From Pseudomonas sp. URMO17WK12:I11 (GTDB lineage: Bacteria; Pseudomonadota; Gammaproteobacteria; Pseudomonadales; Pseudomonadaceae), in the NCBI RefSeq assembly GCF_007677725.1, contig NZ_VEDF01000004.1, forward strand, positions 434,001-498,000: a DNA stretch of 64,000 bases, given 5' to 3'. This document shows, piece by piece, positions 24,935 through 33,657 of the stretch. Under the pieces are notes generated by a model that saw only the letters and a program-made list of their open reading frames with translations, was not told where the DNA came from and did not search any database. Within the stretch, counting starts at the first letter, position 1; each line of letters starts with the position of its first letter. The translations under genes and the position numbers were made by a program.

Positions 24935-26098
24935 ATGAGTACCACCAACATCCCCGCGGCCCCGGGCAAAACAGCGGCCAACATCGTCCACGAGGCGATC
25001 GACGAGCGTCAGTACGTGCGTACGCGGATGAACGCGCGGGTGCGCCTGTCCAGCGCCGGGCAAGCGCCCTTCGACGTGGCCCTGCAGGATATATCGCTCG
25101 GCGGCCTGGGCCTGATCCATGACGCCCCGCTGAAAGTCGGCGCACTGTACGACGCCTCGATCCGCCTGCGCCTGAACCAGGTCGACCTGAACATCGACAG
25201 CAAGATTCGCATCGTCTCGCAACGCGGCAGCGAAGTGGGCGCGCAGTTCGTCGAGCTGGATGCGCAGAAACGCGACATCCTGCGCTACCTGATCAGTGCC
25301 TATATGTCGGGTGAAATCGCCGACATCAATGGCCTGTTCAACGTCATGCAGCGCGAGAACTACATCAAGGAGCGCAAGCACAAGTTCGCCAGCCCGCGCG
25401 GTGCCGGTGCACGCCTGAAGGCCGTGACCGGCACGCTGCTGTATACCGCTGCCGGGATCGCCGCGCTGGCCTTCGTCGGCTACAAAGGCTACATGCTGTT
25501 CTTCCGCATCCCCGCCGTACAGGCGCAAGTGGCGACCAATGCCCAGGTCATCAGCATGCCTGACAACGGCTATGTGAAGTACCTGCTGCCTGCCGATGCC
25601 ACCGAGGTCAAGGCCGGCCAGCCGATCGCCAGCATTTCCACGCAGTTGGCCACCAGCTTCACCAGCCCCGCCGACATGAAGGCAGTCGCCGACCTGTCGC
25701 CTGGCGACCTGCAGACCCTGCTCGGCCGCGCCACCATCGAGACGGTGATCAACAGCCCGTGCGACTGCACGGTCTACTACCCCAACCAGCGTCTGGACGG
25801 CTACGGCTACAAAGAGGCGCCGTTGATGCACCTGCTGCCCAAGGACCAGGGTTTGTTCGTGCGCGCCAACGTGCCGTTCGACAAGCTCACCGATGTCAAC
25901 CGGGTCAAGTCGGTGGACATGCAGGTCTTCGGTGTGGACCAGCACTTCAGCGGCAAAGTGGTCGATGCACGCGTGGATGAAACCAACCGCAACCTGGCCC
26001 TGACCATCGCGCCGGACAGCCCGCTGCCGGCGGCTGCCTACCAGAAAGCAGCGGCGGTCGACCTGTACCTGGGCCTGCCGTTCGGCGCAGCGCACTAA
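24935..26098 (+). CDS. alg44: Alg44: PilZ c-di-GMP receptor and periplasmic co-polymerase
   Basis: A 387-residue protein with the Alg44 layout: an N-terminal cytoplasmic PilZ domain, one membrane helix at about residues 163-190, and a periplasmic HlyD-like arm with L-P-A-D-A-T-E-V-K-A-G-Q-P-I-A. The PilZ signature is complete: R-Q-Y-V-R (Arg25, Arg29) and D-I-S-L-G-G (Asp52, Ser54, Gly56-57). The synthase is therefore expected to respond to c-di-GMP, as in P. aeruginosa. Size and position behind alg8 are as in classic alginate operons. Confidence 0.94.
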   Translation: MSTTNIPAAPGKTAANIVHEAIDERQYVRTRMNARVRLSSAGQAPFDVALQDISLGGLGLIHDAPLKVGALYDASIRLRLNQVDLNIDSKIRIVSQRGSEVGAQFVELDAQKRDILRYLISAYMSGEIADINGLFNVMQRENYIKERKHKFASPRGAGARLKAVTGTLLYTAAGIAALAFVGYKGYMLFFRIPAVQAQVATNAQVISMPDNGYVKYLLPADATEVKAGQPIASISTQLATSFTSPADMKAVADLSPGDLQTLLGRATIETVINSPCDCTVYYPNQRLDGYGYKEAPLMHLLPKDQGLFVRANVPFDKLTDVNRVKSVDMQVFGVDQHFSGKVVDARVDETNRNLALTIAPDSPLPAAAYQKAAAVDLYLGLPFGAAH

Positions 26099-26119
26099 GC
26101 GCCCGAGGACTCTGAAGCC

Positions 26120-27574
26120 ATGAGCGTGAACATGCCCCCCCGCCTGCTGCTGGCCAGCCTGGCGCTGGCTTGCGCCAGCACGGCCAGCGCCGGGCAGAGC
26201 CTGGAACAGATTCGCTACGCGCTGTACAAGGATCCTTCGGCCGAGGTCACCACCGATCTGCGCGAGCTGGCTGCGCGTGGCGACCTGGCCAGTACCCTGC
26301 TGCTTGGCGACGTGCTGGCCGGGCGCGACGATGCCAGCCGCGCTGAAGTGGTGGCGCTGTACCGCAAGGCTTTTGCCGATGGCCATGGCCTGGTCCCGGC
26401 GCTGGCCTCGCTGGCACGACTGATCGACCGTACTCCGAGCCTGCGCCAAGCGCAGAAGCCGTGGATGGCCCAGGCCTTGACCCGTTATCCGGCGAACCTC
26501 GATCCGCGCAACACCAGCACCACCCTGGAAGTGTTCATCACGTATCCTGAGCTGGTCGACACCGCCGAGGCCGCCCAACTGCTGGCGCTGTACGAACAGG
26601 CCTGCCTGCTCAACTGCCGGCCAGAGCTGTACCACGCCGTGCTTGCCGAGCGCCAGGGCGACCGCGCCGAAGCCGAGCGCTGGTACCGCCAGGCCGTGCG
26701 CGTGGACGTACGCGCCCTGGACCGCTACTACGCCTTCCTCGGCGAGCAGCAGGACCGCCTGTTCACCGCCTTCGCCGACCAGCTCGAGCCCGAACGCGAA
26801 CAGTTGCCGGTGGAGATCATCCACCGCATCGGTGCGCTGCTCGACACCATCACCAGCGTGCAGCGCGCTGAGATCGACGCCGACCGCTACGAGCAGCAAG
26901 CCAGCGTTCAGCCAGGCGCCGAGAAGCTGCCACCTAGCCCTGAGCAAGTGGCCCGCGAGCAGGCCCAGAACCAGGCGCTCGATCTGGCCACCGCGCGCGT
27001 GCAGCGCTGGCGTGACGTGGCGGTGGCGCGCGGTTTCGTGCCGGCCATGGTCTCCAAGGCCAACTACATGATTTCCAACCCCACCGAGCACAACGCCGAA
27101 GAAACCCAGGCGATGATCGACCAGGTGCGCCAGCGCGAGCCGGTGCGGGCCAAGGCATTGCAGGCGCAGTTCTACATGGTCAACAACTGGCTGACCCTGG
27201 ATCCCGACAAGGCCCGGGCCTTGATCGAGGAACTGCGCGCCGGCGGCTACCCCGGTGCCGGCCTGTTGCTGGGCGAGTACTACAGCAAGGGTGTGGAAGA
27301 CCAGCCCGACCAGGACAAAGCCCTGGCGCTGTTCCAGGCAGAAGCTGACAAAGGCAACACTGCCGCCTGGTACCGCATGGCCACCTTGCACGCCTACGGC
27401 CGCGCCCTGTGCCATGACCCGGTCAAGGCCTACACCTACGCCCGCGTGGCCTTGGACCTGGGCGAGCGCAGCGCGCGCAGCCTGGTCAGGCGCCTGGAAA
27501 AAACCCTGCCGAAGGATGATATCGAGCGCGCCCTGGCCGCTCGCAATGGGCTCTTCAAGGAGGCCACCCTGTGA
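26120..27574 (+). CDS. algK: AlgK-like TPR/Sel1 scaffold protein
   Basis: A 484-residue exported protein made of helical TPR/Sel1-type repeats; the later ones are clear (A-R-A-L-I-E-E-L-R-A-G-G-Y-P-G-A-G and K-A-L-A-L-F-Q-A-E-A-D-K-G-N-T-A-A-W). AlgK links the inner-membrane synthase to the outer-membrane porin AlgE and binds AlgX. The N-terminal signal (L-L-L-A-S-L-A-L-A-C-A-S-T-A-S-A-G) does not hold a standard lipobox; cleavage after A-S-A by signal peptidase I is as likely. P. aeruginosa AlgK is a lipoprotein, so the anchoring may differ. The sequence is more divergent than AlgD or Alg44. It overlaps algE by 4 nt. Confidence 0.85.
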   Translation: MSVNMPPRLLLASLALACASTASAGQSLEQIRYALYKDPSAEVTTDLRELAARGDLASTLLLGDVLAGRDDASRAEVVALYRKAFADGHGLVPALASLARLIDRTPSLRQAQKPWMAQALTRYPANLDPRNTSTTLEVFITYPELVDTAEAAQLLALYEQACLLNCRPELYHAVLAERQGDRAEAERWYRQAVRVDVRALDRYYAFLGEQQDRLFTAFADQLEPEREQLPVEIIHRIGALLDTITSVQRAEIDADRYEQQASVQPGAEKLPPSPEQVAREQAQNQALDLATARVQRWRDVAVARGFVPAMVSKANYMISNPTEHNAEETQAMIDQVRQREPVRAKALQAQFYMVNNWLTLDPDKARALIEELRAGGYPGAGLLLGEYYSKGVEDQPDQDKALALFQAEADKGNTAAWYRMATLHAYGRALCHDPVKAYTYARVALDLGERSARSLVRRLEKTLPKDDIERALAARNGLFKEATL

Positions 27575-29025
27575 AAGCGCACCACCCCCTGTTCGGCGCC
27601 CTGCTGGCCCTGGCACCGTTGCCAGCGGCCTTTGCCGCAGAAGAGATCACCGGCCCCGAAGCGGACAGCAGCGAACCGGTACGGGTCGCTGCCCTCGACG
27701 GCAGCGAGCCGGTCATCACCTCGGAAATGTTCAACAAGCTGACCCTGCAGACCGGCTACGGCCCGGAAGACTCGCAGGTCGGCAGCGACCGTGAGACGTT
27801 CTACAGCCTGCGCTACGAGCCTTCGTTCGCCTGGTATTCGCCGGAAAAGCGCTGGGCCAAGTGGATGGTCTACGGTCGCCTGTGGCTGAACTATGACTCC
27901 AGCCAGTCGAGCAACCTGACCAACGAAAGCTCCAACAGCAATCAGCGCGAGCAAGCCGAAGGCTGGTACGCGGAAATGCGCGAGCTGTACGTCAAGCGCA
28001 ACCTGATCGGCGATGATCCACGCTTCTCGGCGTCCTTCGGTCGCCAGCGCTTTTACGACGACTATGGCATCTGGTGGGATGACAGCCTGGAATCGCTGCG
28101 TTTCAACTACAAGGACACCTTCTCCGAGGCGTTCATCGCGGTCGGGCAGAAGTTCTACAACTACAACACCGACGTCAATCGTCTGGACGACACCGAAGAA
28201 CGCATCACCTACCTGATGGGCCAGTACGCCTATCGCTGGAGCCAGAACAACCAGGTCGGCGTGCGCCTGATGCATGAAAATGATCACAGTGGCCACGACG
28301 CCGGCGACCGCTACGACTTCAAGGGCCTGCGCTACGGCCTGTTCTTCAAGGGCGACAACCTCGCCTACCCGATGCTCAGCGATTACCACCTGGAGCTCGC
28401 TGCGCTCGACGGCAAGATGGACAACACCGATGGCAACGGTGTCACCACCACCGGCCACAACAGCACAGGCTGGGCGGTACTGGGTGAAGTCGGCAAGCGC
28501 TTCGACGAGCTGGCCTGGACTCCGCGCGTGGCACTGCGCGGCGGTCTGACCGACAAACCCAGCGACGAGAACGACGGTTTCCGCCTCAACGCGATTCAGT
28601 CCGACCGCATCACCCGCACCGGCTCCTACAGCACGCGCCTGACCAGTTCGTTCGTCGCCCTCGACCTGCGTAACCTCAGCTACTACGGCTTCGCCGTGGA
28701 AACCCGCCCCACCCCGCGCACCGCGCTGGATCTGCGCGTGACCCAGCTGCAGCTGCGCGACGCCGACGGCACCCTGCCGATCCGCCTGAACGGCGATCAA
28801 CGCGCCGAGCGCAACCGCGCCATCAACCAAGGCAACAACGGCAACGGGCGCAACGTCGGGCAGATGATCGACCTCAATTACTACTGGAAGATGTTTCCGG
28901 TGGCTATCGATGGCAAGCACCTGGATGTCAACGCGCTGGTCAGCGCCAGTTACCTCAATGCCGGCAGCGCATTGGAAACCGGCGATGACTACCAGCTGAG
29001 CGTCGGCGTGGTGGTCAGTTACTAA
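27571..29025 (+). CDS. algE: Outer-membrane alginate-type export porin AlgE
   Basis: A 484-residue beta-barrel protein with a signal peptide (cleavage near A-F-A-A-E-E) and many alternating aromatic strands, ending in V-S-Y, as outer-membrane proteins often do. P. aeruginosa AlgE has 490 residues. It forms the 18-stranded, positively lined channel for the anionic polymer. The start is GTG at 27571, with AAGGAGG upstream, overlapping the algK stop. Its presence in this position (after algK) is canonical; what follows it is not. Confidence 0.92.
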   Translation: MKAHHPLFGALLALAPLPAAFAAEEITGPEADSSEPVRVAALDGSEPVITSEMFNKLTLQTGYGPEDSQVGSDRETFYSLRYEPSFAWYSPEKRWAKWMVYGRLWLNYDSSQSSNLTNESSNSNQREQAEGWYAEMRELYVKRNLIGDDPRFSASFGRQRFYDDYGIWWDDSLESLRFNYKDTFSEAFIAVGQKFYNYNTDVNRLDDTEERITYLMGQYAYRWSQNNQVGVRLMHENDHSGHDAGDRYDFKGLRYGLFFKGDNLAYPMLSDYHLELAALDGKMDNTDGNGVTTTGHNSTGWAVLGEVGKRFDELAWTPRVALRGGLTDKPSDENDGFRLNAIQSDRITRTGSYSTRLTSSFVALDLRNLSYYGFAVETRPTPRTALDLRVTQLQLRDADGTLPIRLNGDQRAERNRAINQGNNGNGRNVGQMIDLNYYWKMFPVAIDGKHLDVNALVSASYLNAGSALETGDDYQLSVGVVVSY

Positions 29026-29039
29026 GGAAGGGCAATGCC

Positions 29040-30467
29040 ATGATCTTCGCCTCCAACGTATTCCTGTTTCTCTACCTGCCGCTGTTCCTGGCCGTGTATT
29101 TTCTGGCCAAGGCGCAGTGGCGCTCGACGGTGATCGTGGCTGCCAGCTACATCTTCTATGCCTGGTGGCGCCCGGACTTTCTGCTGCTGTTCGTCGGTAT
29201 CACCTACTGGAACTACTGGTTCGGCCTGCGCATCAAGGCGCGCCTGGATGCCGGCGAAAAACGCATGGCCCTGCGCATGCTGTGGATTGGTGTGGCCGGT
29301 AACTTGTCGACCCTCGGTTACTTCAAGTACGCCAACTTCGGCGCCGAGGTCATGGCCATGCTGCTGGCGCCGCTGGGCATCAACACCTGGACCCTGGAGA
29401 ACATCTTCCTGCCACTGGGCATTTCGTTCTACGTGTTCCATGCGCTGAGCTACATCGTCGACATCTACCGCAAGGACGCCACGCCCACGCGCAACTTCAT
29501 CGACTTCGCCGCGTTCGTGGCGCTGTTCCCGCACTTGGTAGCTGGCCCGATCCTGCGCTACAGCCAACTGGCACCGCAGCTGCGCGAACGCACCCACTCG
29601 ATGGAGCTGTTCTCCCTGGGCGTGTGCCGCTTCATGCTCGGCTTCATCATGAAGGTGCTGATCGCCGACCGCCTGGCGCCCATCAATGTGCTGTTCGTGG
29701 CCGAGGGCACTTTGCAGTTCAGCGATGCCTGGTTCGGCCTGGTGATCTCGACCCTGCAGCTGTATTTCGACTTCGCCGGCTACAGCCACATGGCGCTGGG
29801 CCTGGCGCTGATGATGGGCTTCCGCTTCCCGGAGAACTTCAACCAGCCCTACGTGGCGCAGAGCATCACCGAGTTCTGGGCGCGCTGGCACATGACCCTG
29901 GCGCATTTCCTGCGCGACTACGTGTACATGCCGCTGGTGCGCAAGCGCGTGGCCGGTGCGATGCCGGCGCTGATCTGGACCATGCTGCTGTCGGGCCTGT
30001 GGCACGGCGCAAGCTTCGCCTTCATCTGCTGGGGGCTGTTCTTCGGCATCGGCATGGTGATCGAGCGCAAGTTCCACCTGGCGACCAAGGTCGGTGCGCC
30101 GTACCGCGTCGGCCGGCACCTGCGCACCGGCCTGTTGATCGTGCTGAGCATGCCGCTGTTCTTCACCATGGACCTGCGCCACAGCATCGACATCTACAAG
30201 GCGCTGTTCGGTTTCAACGGCTTCGGCTCGCTGGAATTGTACGTGCTTGGCGCCTCGAAGATGGCCATGGCCTTTGCCCTGGTGGCGCTGGCGTGGCTGG
30301 TGCTGGCGGGGATCAACAACCTGCGTTTCTACGCCGGTAACAAGGAAGGCTACTTCATGCGCCATGTCGGCGCGTTGAACAGCCTTTTGCTGTGGGCTGG
30401 GTTCATCGTGGCGCTGAGCAGCCTGGCGGCCAACTCGTTCTCGCCGTTCCTGTATTTCCAGTTCTAG
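29040..30467 (+). CDS. algI: AlgI: MBOAT acetyl-transfer membrane protein
   Basis: A 475-residue multi-spanning membrane protein of the MBOAT family. It has an N-terminal A-S-N-V-F-L-F-L-Y-L-P-L-F opening, the F-P-H-L-V-A-G-P-I-L-R-Y motif near residue 165, and the catalytic histidine in S-G-L-W-H-G-A-S near residue 320. AlgI passes acetyl groups across the inner membrane to AlgJ and AlgX. P. aeruginosa AlgI is about 520 residues. In classic operons algI-algJ-algF lie after algL; here they lie directly after algE, before algX, a clear rearrangement. It is followed 9 nt later by algJ. Confidence 0.94.
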   Translation: MIFASNVFLFLYLPLFLAVYFLAKAQWRSTVIVAASYIFYAWWRPDFLLLFVGITYWNYWFGLRIKARLDAGEKRMALRMLWIGVAGNLSTLGYFKYANFGAEVMAMLLAPLGINTWTLENIFLPLGISFYVFHALSYIVDIYRKDATPTRNFIDFAAFVALFPHLVAGPILRYSQLAPQLRERTHSMELFSLGVCRFMLGFIMKVLIADRLAPINVLFVAEGTLQFSDAWFGLVISTLQLYFDFAGYSHMALGLALMMGFRFPENFNQPYVAQSITEFWARWHMTLAHFLRDYVYMPLVRKRVAGAMPALIWTMLLSGLWHGASFAFICWGLFFGIGMVIERKFHLATKVGAPYRVGRHLRTGLLIVLSMPLFFTMDLRHSIDIYKALFGFNGFGSLELYVLGASKMAMAFALVALAWLVLAGINNLRFYAGNKEGYFMRHVGALNSLLLWAGFIVALSSLAANSFSPFLYFQF

Positions 30468-30476
30468 GAGAATGCC

Positions 30477-31571
30477 ATGTACCCGGTGATGAAAACGGCC
30501 AGCAAGGCCAATGGCATTCTGTTCCTGGTGATGCTGGCGGCGATGTTCGTCTACTCGCTCCCTCCGGTCTACACCTTCGCCCGCACCTCGACCGATACCT
30601 GGAACCTGTTCGTCGATGGCAAGCTGTTGCGCAAGTTCGAGCAGGCCTACGACAAGCGCTTCTTCCTGCGCGAGCCGTCGGTCGAGCTGTGGGCCGATGC
30701 CCAGTTCCACCTGTTCGGCGAAGGCACCAAGGGTGTGGTCCTGGGCAAGGACGGCTGGTTGTTCACCAACCAGGAATACCGTGTGCCCAACGACCTGCAG
30801 GCCAATGTTCAGGCGCAGATCGAGCAGATCGACAAGGTTCGCGCCAAACTGGCCGAGCACGGCAAGCAGCTGGTGATTCTGCCTCTGCCGATGAAGCTCG
30901 ATGTGTATGCAGCCCACGCCGAACACGCCTTCGATCCGCGCGTGATCAGCCTGTACGATCAGTTCGTCAGCCAGTTGCAAAGCCGCCAGCTCGATGTCGT
31001 GCCGCTGCGCGAGGCGTTTCTGGCCAACATCAACGGCCCCCAGCTGTTCCTCAAGTCCGATACCCACTGGAGCCCTGAAGGTGCACGCTTGTCGGCCTAC
31101 GAGTTGGCGCGCCAGCGCCCGCAGCTGCTGGGCGAGCAAACCTACGTGTCGCACAAGGCCGGCGAGAAGGAGGTCAAGGGCGACCTGATGAACTACCTGC
31201 AGTTCGACCACGCGCGCCTGGCGCCGCAGTTCGGGCCGAACCCGATCGCCCTGTACGAAACCCTCAAAGCCCAGCAAAGCGCCGACGACCTGTTCGCCGA
31301 GCAGGACCAGAGCCTGCTGCTGGTCGGCACCAGCTACAGCAAGATCGATGACTGGAACTTCGTCGGCTTCCTCAAGGAGGCGCTGAACCGCGACCTGCTG
31401 AGCATCGCTGTCGAGGCCCGTGGTCCTTTCGAGGCGATGAACCAATTCCTGGCCAGCGACCAGTTGGCCAGCCCCCAGATCGACACCGTGGTCTGGGAGT
31501 TCCCACTACGTACCTTGCTCGCCCACCGCCCCGGCTCCCTGAGCCGTAGCGCTACGCCCCAGCATTTCTGA
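30477..31571 (+). CDS. algJ: AlgJ: SGNH-like periplasmic O-acetyltransferase
   Basis: A 364-residue protein with one N-terminal membrane segment (signal anchor) and an SGNH-hydrolase-like domain. The catalytic set is visible: Asp195 and His197 in S-D-T-H-W-S-P-E-G and Ser286 in V-G-T-S-Y-S. AlgJ takes part in acetylation of mannuronate with AlgI, AlgF and AlgX. All residues of the active site appear intact, so the polymer is expected to be acetylated. Start at ATG 30477 after TAGGAG. Confidence 0.92.
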   Translation: MYPVMKTASKANGILFLVMLAAMFVYSLPPVYTFARTSTDTWNLFVDGKLLRKFEQAYDKRFFLREPSVELWADAQFHLFGEGTKGVVLGKDGWLFTNQEYRVPNDLQANVQAQIEQIDKVRAKLAEHGKQLVILPLPMKLDVYAAHAEHAFDPRVISLYDQFVSQLQSRQLDVVPLREAFLANINGPQLFLKSDTHWSPEGARLSAYELARQRPQLLGEQTYVSHKAGEKEVKGDLMNYLQFDHARLAPQFGPNPIALYETLKAQQSADDLFAEQDQSLLLVGTSYSKIDDWNFVGFLKEALNRDLLSIAVEARGPFEAMNQFLASDQLASPQIDTVVWEFPLRTLLAHRPGSLSRSATPQHF

Positions 31572-31588
31572 CCTTCAAGGAGAGCCTG

Positions 31589-32218
31589 ATGAAACTCACC
31601 CAACTGTTCACCGCCGTCGCCCTGGCCGCCCTCGGCCACACCGCCCTCGCCGCCGAAGGTAACGCCGATCTGTACGATGCCGTGGCACCGGCCGACTCGG
31701 CGTTCGTGCGCGTGCTCAACCTCTCCGACAGCAACATCGACGTCACCCTCAGCGGCAAGGTCAACCCGCAGCGCGTTGCCGCCGGCCAGCTCAGCGGCTA
31801 CCGCTTCACCCCGGCCGGCCCCCACAAGATCGCCATCGGCGGCAAGTCGATCGAGCCGCAATTGAAGGCCAACGCGGCCAGCACCGTGGTCTACGACGGC
31901 AAGCAGCTCAAGCTGATCAGCGACAAGTACGTCAACGAGCCGAAGAAGGCGCAGATCGCCTTCTACAACCTGACCCCCAAGCAGGCCGCATTGAAGACTG
32001 CCGATGGCAAGCACGACGTGGTCGAGGCGCTGGGCAGCGGTGAGACCGGTACGCGTATGGTCAACGAAATCAAGATCGACTTCGCCGCCTACCAGCAGGA
32101 CACCAAAGTCGCCAGCTTCGACGAGCAGTTCCTCAAGAAAGGCCGCTCGTACAGCTACGTGCTGCTGCCGGGCAACCGCAGCATGACCCTGGCCAACAGC
32201 ATCGACCCGACCGATTGA
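31589..32218 (+). CDS. algF: AlgF: periplasmic acetylation accessory protein
   Basis: A 209-residue secreted protein with a clean signal peptide ending A-L-A-A-E-G and two beta-rich domains (A-F-V-R-V-L-N and K-A-Q-I-A-F-Y-N-L), as in P. aeruginosa AlgF (216 residues). AlgF is needed for alginate acetylation, probably as an adaptor between AlgJ and AlgX. The ATG follows AAGGAG by 6 nt. In this operon it sits in the middle, between algJ and algX, instead of second to last. Confidence 0.9.
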   Translation: MKLTQLFTAVALAALGHTALAAEGNADLYDAVAPADSAFVRVLNLSDSNIDVTLSGKVNPQRVAAGQLSGYRFTPAGPHKIAIGGKSIEPQLKANAASTVVYDGKQLKLISDKYVNEPKKAQIAFYNLTPKQAALKTADGKHDVVEALGSGETGTRMVNEIKIDFAAYQQDTKVASFDEQFLKKGRSYSYVLLPGNRSMTLANSIDPTD

Positions 32219-32244
32219 TGATCGCCGCGCAAGGATAATGGCCC

Positions 32245-33657
32245 ATGAAGACCCTTGTACCTTTTGCCCTGAGCGCCGCGTTGGCGGTGCTCAGCCTGCC
32301 CGGCCAGGCAGCGCAGCCGGCGCCAGCGGCCCAGGCGAGCAAGCCGGGCTGTGAGAACCTGCAATGCATGCTCTGCCCGGCGCTGAGCGACCCGCAGCGC
32401 TATGCCGAAGGGCGCATGAAGCTGATGCGCGAGATCGTCCCTGGCAAGGACCGCTGGCTGTTCCGCTCGGCGGTCGACCTGACCAACGAGTTCGGTATCC
32501 CGGCGCCGATGCGCCCGGAGTTCGCCCGCCTCATGCAAGCGTTCGAGCGCCAGGGGATCCATGTCGCCATGGCGATCCAGCCGACCCGCGGCCTGATGCA
32601 CCGCGACAAGCTGTTCGCCGACCAGCTGCACGGCTTCGACTATGCGCGGGCCAGCAGCAACCTCAACGCCTTCCTGGGCCAACTGCGCCAGGGCGGCGCG
32701 GTGGTCGCGCCGATGATGCAGCTGGTGCAGCAACCGCCTCAGGGCGAGTACTTCTTCCGCCGTGATCACCACTGGACCCCGGCTGGCGCCAACGCCACCG
32801 CCAAACTGATGGCAGAGGAGATTCGCCGCCAGCCGTTCTACGCCGAGCTGACCAAGAAGCAGTACCGCACCGAGCCTGGGGTGATGGTGCCCAAGGACGG
32901 CACGCTCAACCTGGCGCTGAGCAGCATCTGCGGCAACAACTATGGCTTCCAGTACGTGCGCGGCTTCCAGACCGTGCCGGTGGCTGCCGGCGCCGATGCG
33001 CTGTTCGACGAAGCACCGGACCCGGAAGTGATCCTGGTCGGCGACAGTAACGCGGCGGCCCGAGAAGATGAGAGCAAGCAGTTCAACTTCGACGGCTACC
33101 TCAAGCAATACCTGGACGTCGACGTGCTCAACTACGCGCTGCCAGGCGTTGGCGAAGATGGCTCGCTGCTCGAATACCTGCTGTCCAGCGACTACAAGCC
33201 CAAGGCGCCGCCCAAGCTGATCGTCTGGGAGCTGCCGGCCAACTACCGGCTCGACTCGCCGTTGATGTATCGCCAGCTGGTACCGGCGGTGCAAGGGGGC
33301 TGCGCGGCCAGCCGCGAAGTGCTCGGCAACAAGCTGCAGCACTCGGCGTTGAAGGTCGGCGAGCGCATCGAACTGCTGAGCAATGCCGGCAGTGGCCGTC
33401 AGGCGCTGTCCAAGGGCTTTCTGGACATTCGCCTGAGCGACAAGAACGTCAAGGATTTCTACATCATCGTCTATTACGACAATGGCGCGCGCGACAAGGT
33501 GTGGTTCCGCCGTGAGGCGGCGGTCACCGGTGGCCAGTATTACCTTGAGCTGAGCAAGGCACCGGAGTTCGCTGGCGCCAACCTGCTTTCGGTGTTCATG
33601 GAACCAACCAAGCCTGGGACCGCGGCGACCGCTGTGGAGACACGCCTGTGCCTGTAG
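32245..33657 (+). CDS. algX: AlgX: SGNH-like terminal acetyltransferase with a carbohydrate-binding domain
   Basis: A 470-residue periplasmic protein (P. aeruginosa AlgX 474). The signal peptide ends near G-Q-A-A. The catalytic residues fall at the same numbers as in AlgX, Asp174 and His176 in R-R-D-H-H-W-T-P-A-G and Ser268 in V-G-D-S-N. A C-terminal beta-sandwich that binds the polymer follows. AlgX adds the acetyl groups to the growing chain and joins AlgK in the export scaffold. It overlaps the start of algL by 10 nt, so the two are coupled. Confidence 0.93.
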   Translation: MKTLVPFALSAALAVLSLPGQAAQPAPAAQASKPGCENLQCMLCPALSDPQRYAEGRMKLMREIVPGKDRWLFRSAVDLTNEFGIPAPMRPEFARLMQAFERQGIHVAMAIQPTRGLMHRDKLFADQLHGFDYARASSNLNAFLGQLRQGGAVVAPMMQLVQQPPQGEYFFRRDHHWTPAGANATAKLMAEEIRRQPFYAELTKKQYRTEPGVMVPKDGTLNLALSSICGNNYGFQYVRGFQTVPVAAGADALFDEAPDPEVILVGDSNAAAREDESKQFNFDGYLKQYLDVDVLNYALPGVGEDGSLLEYLLSSDYKPKAPPKLIVWELPANYRLDSPLMYRQLVPAVQGGCAASREVLGNKLQHSALKVGERIELLSNAGSGRQALSKGFLDIRLSDKNVKDFYIIVYYDNGARDKVWFRREAAVTGGQYYLELSKAPEFAGANLLSVFMEPTKPGTAATAVETRLCL

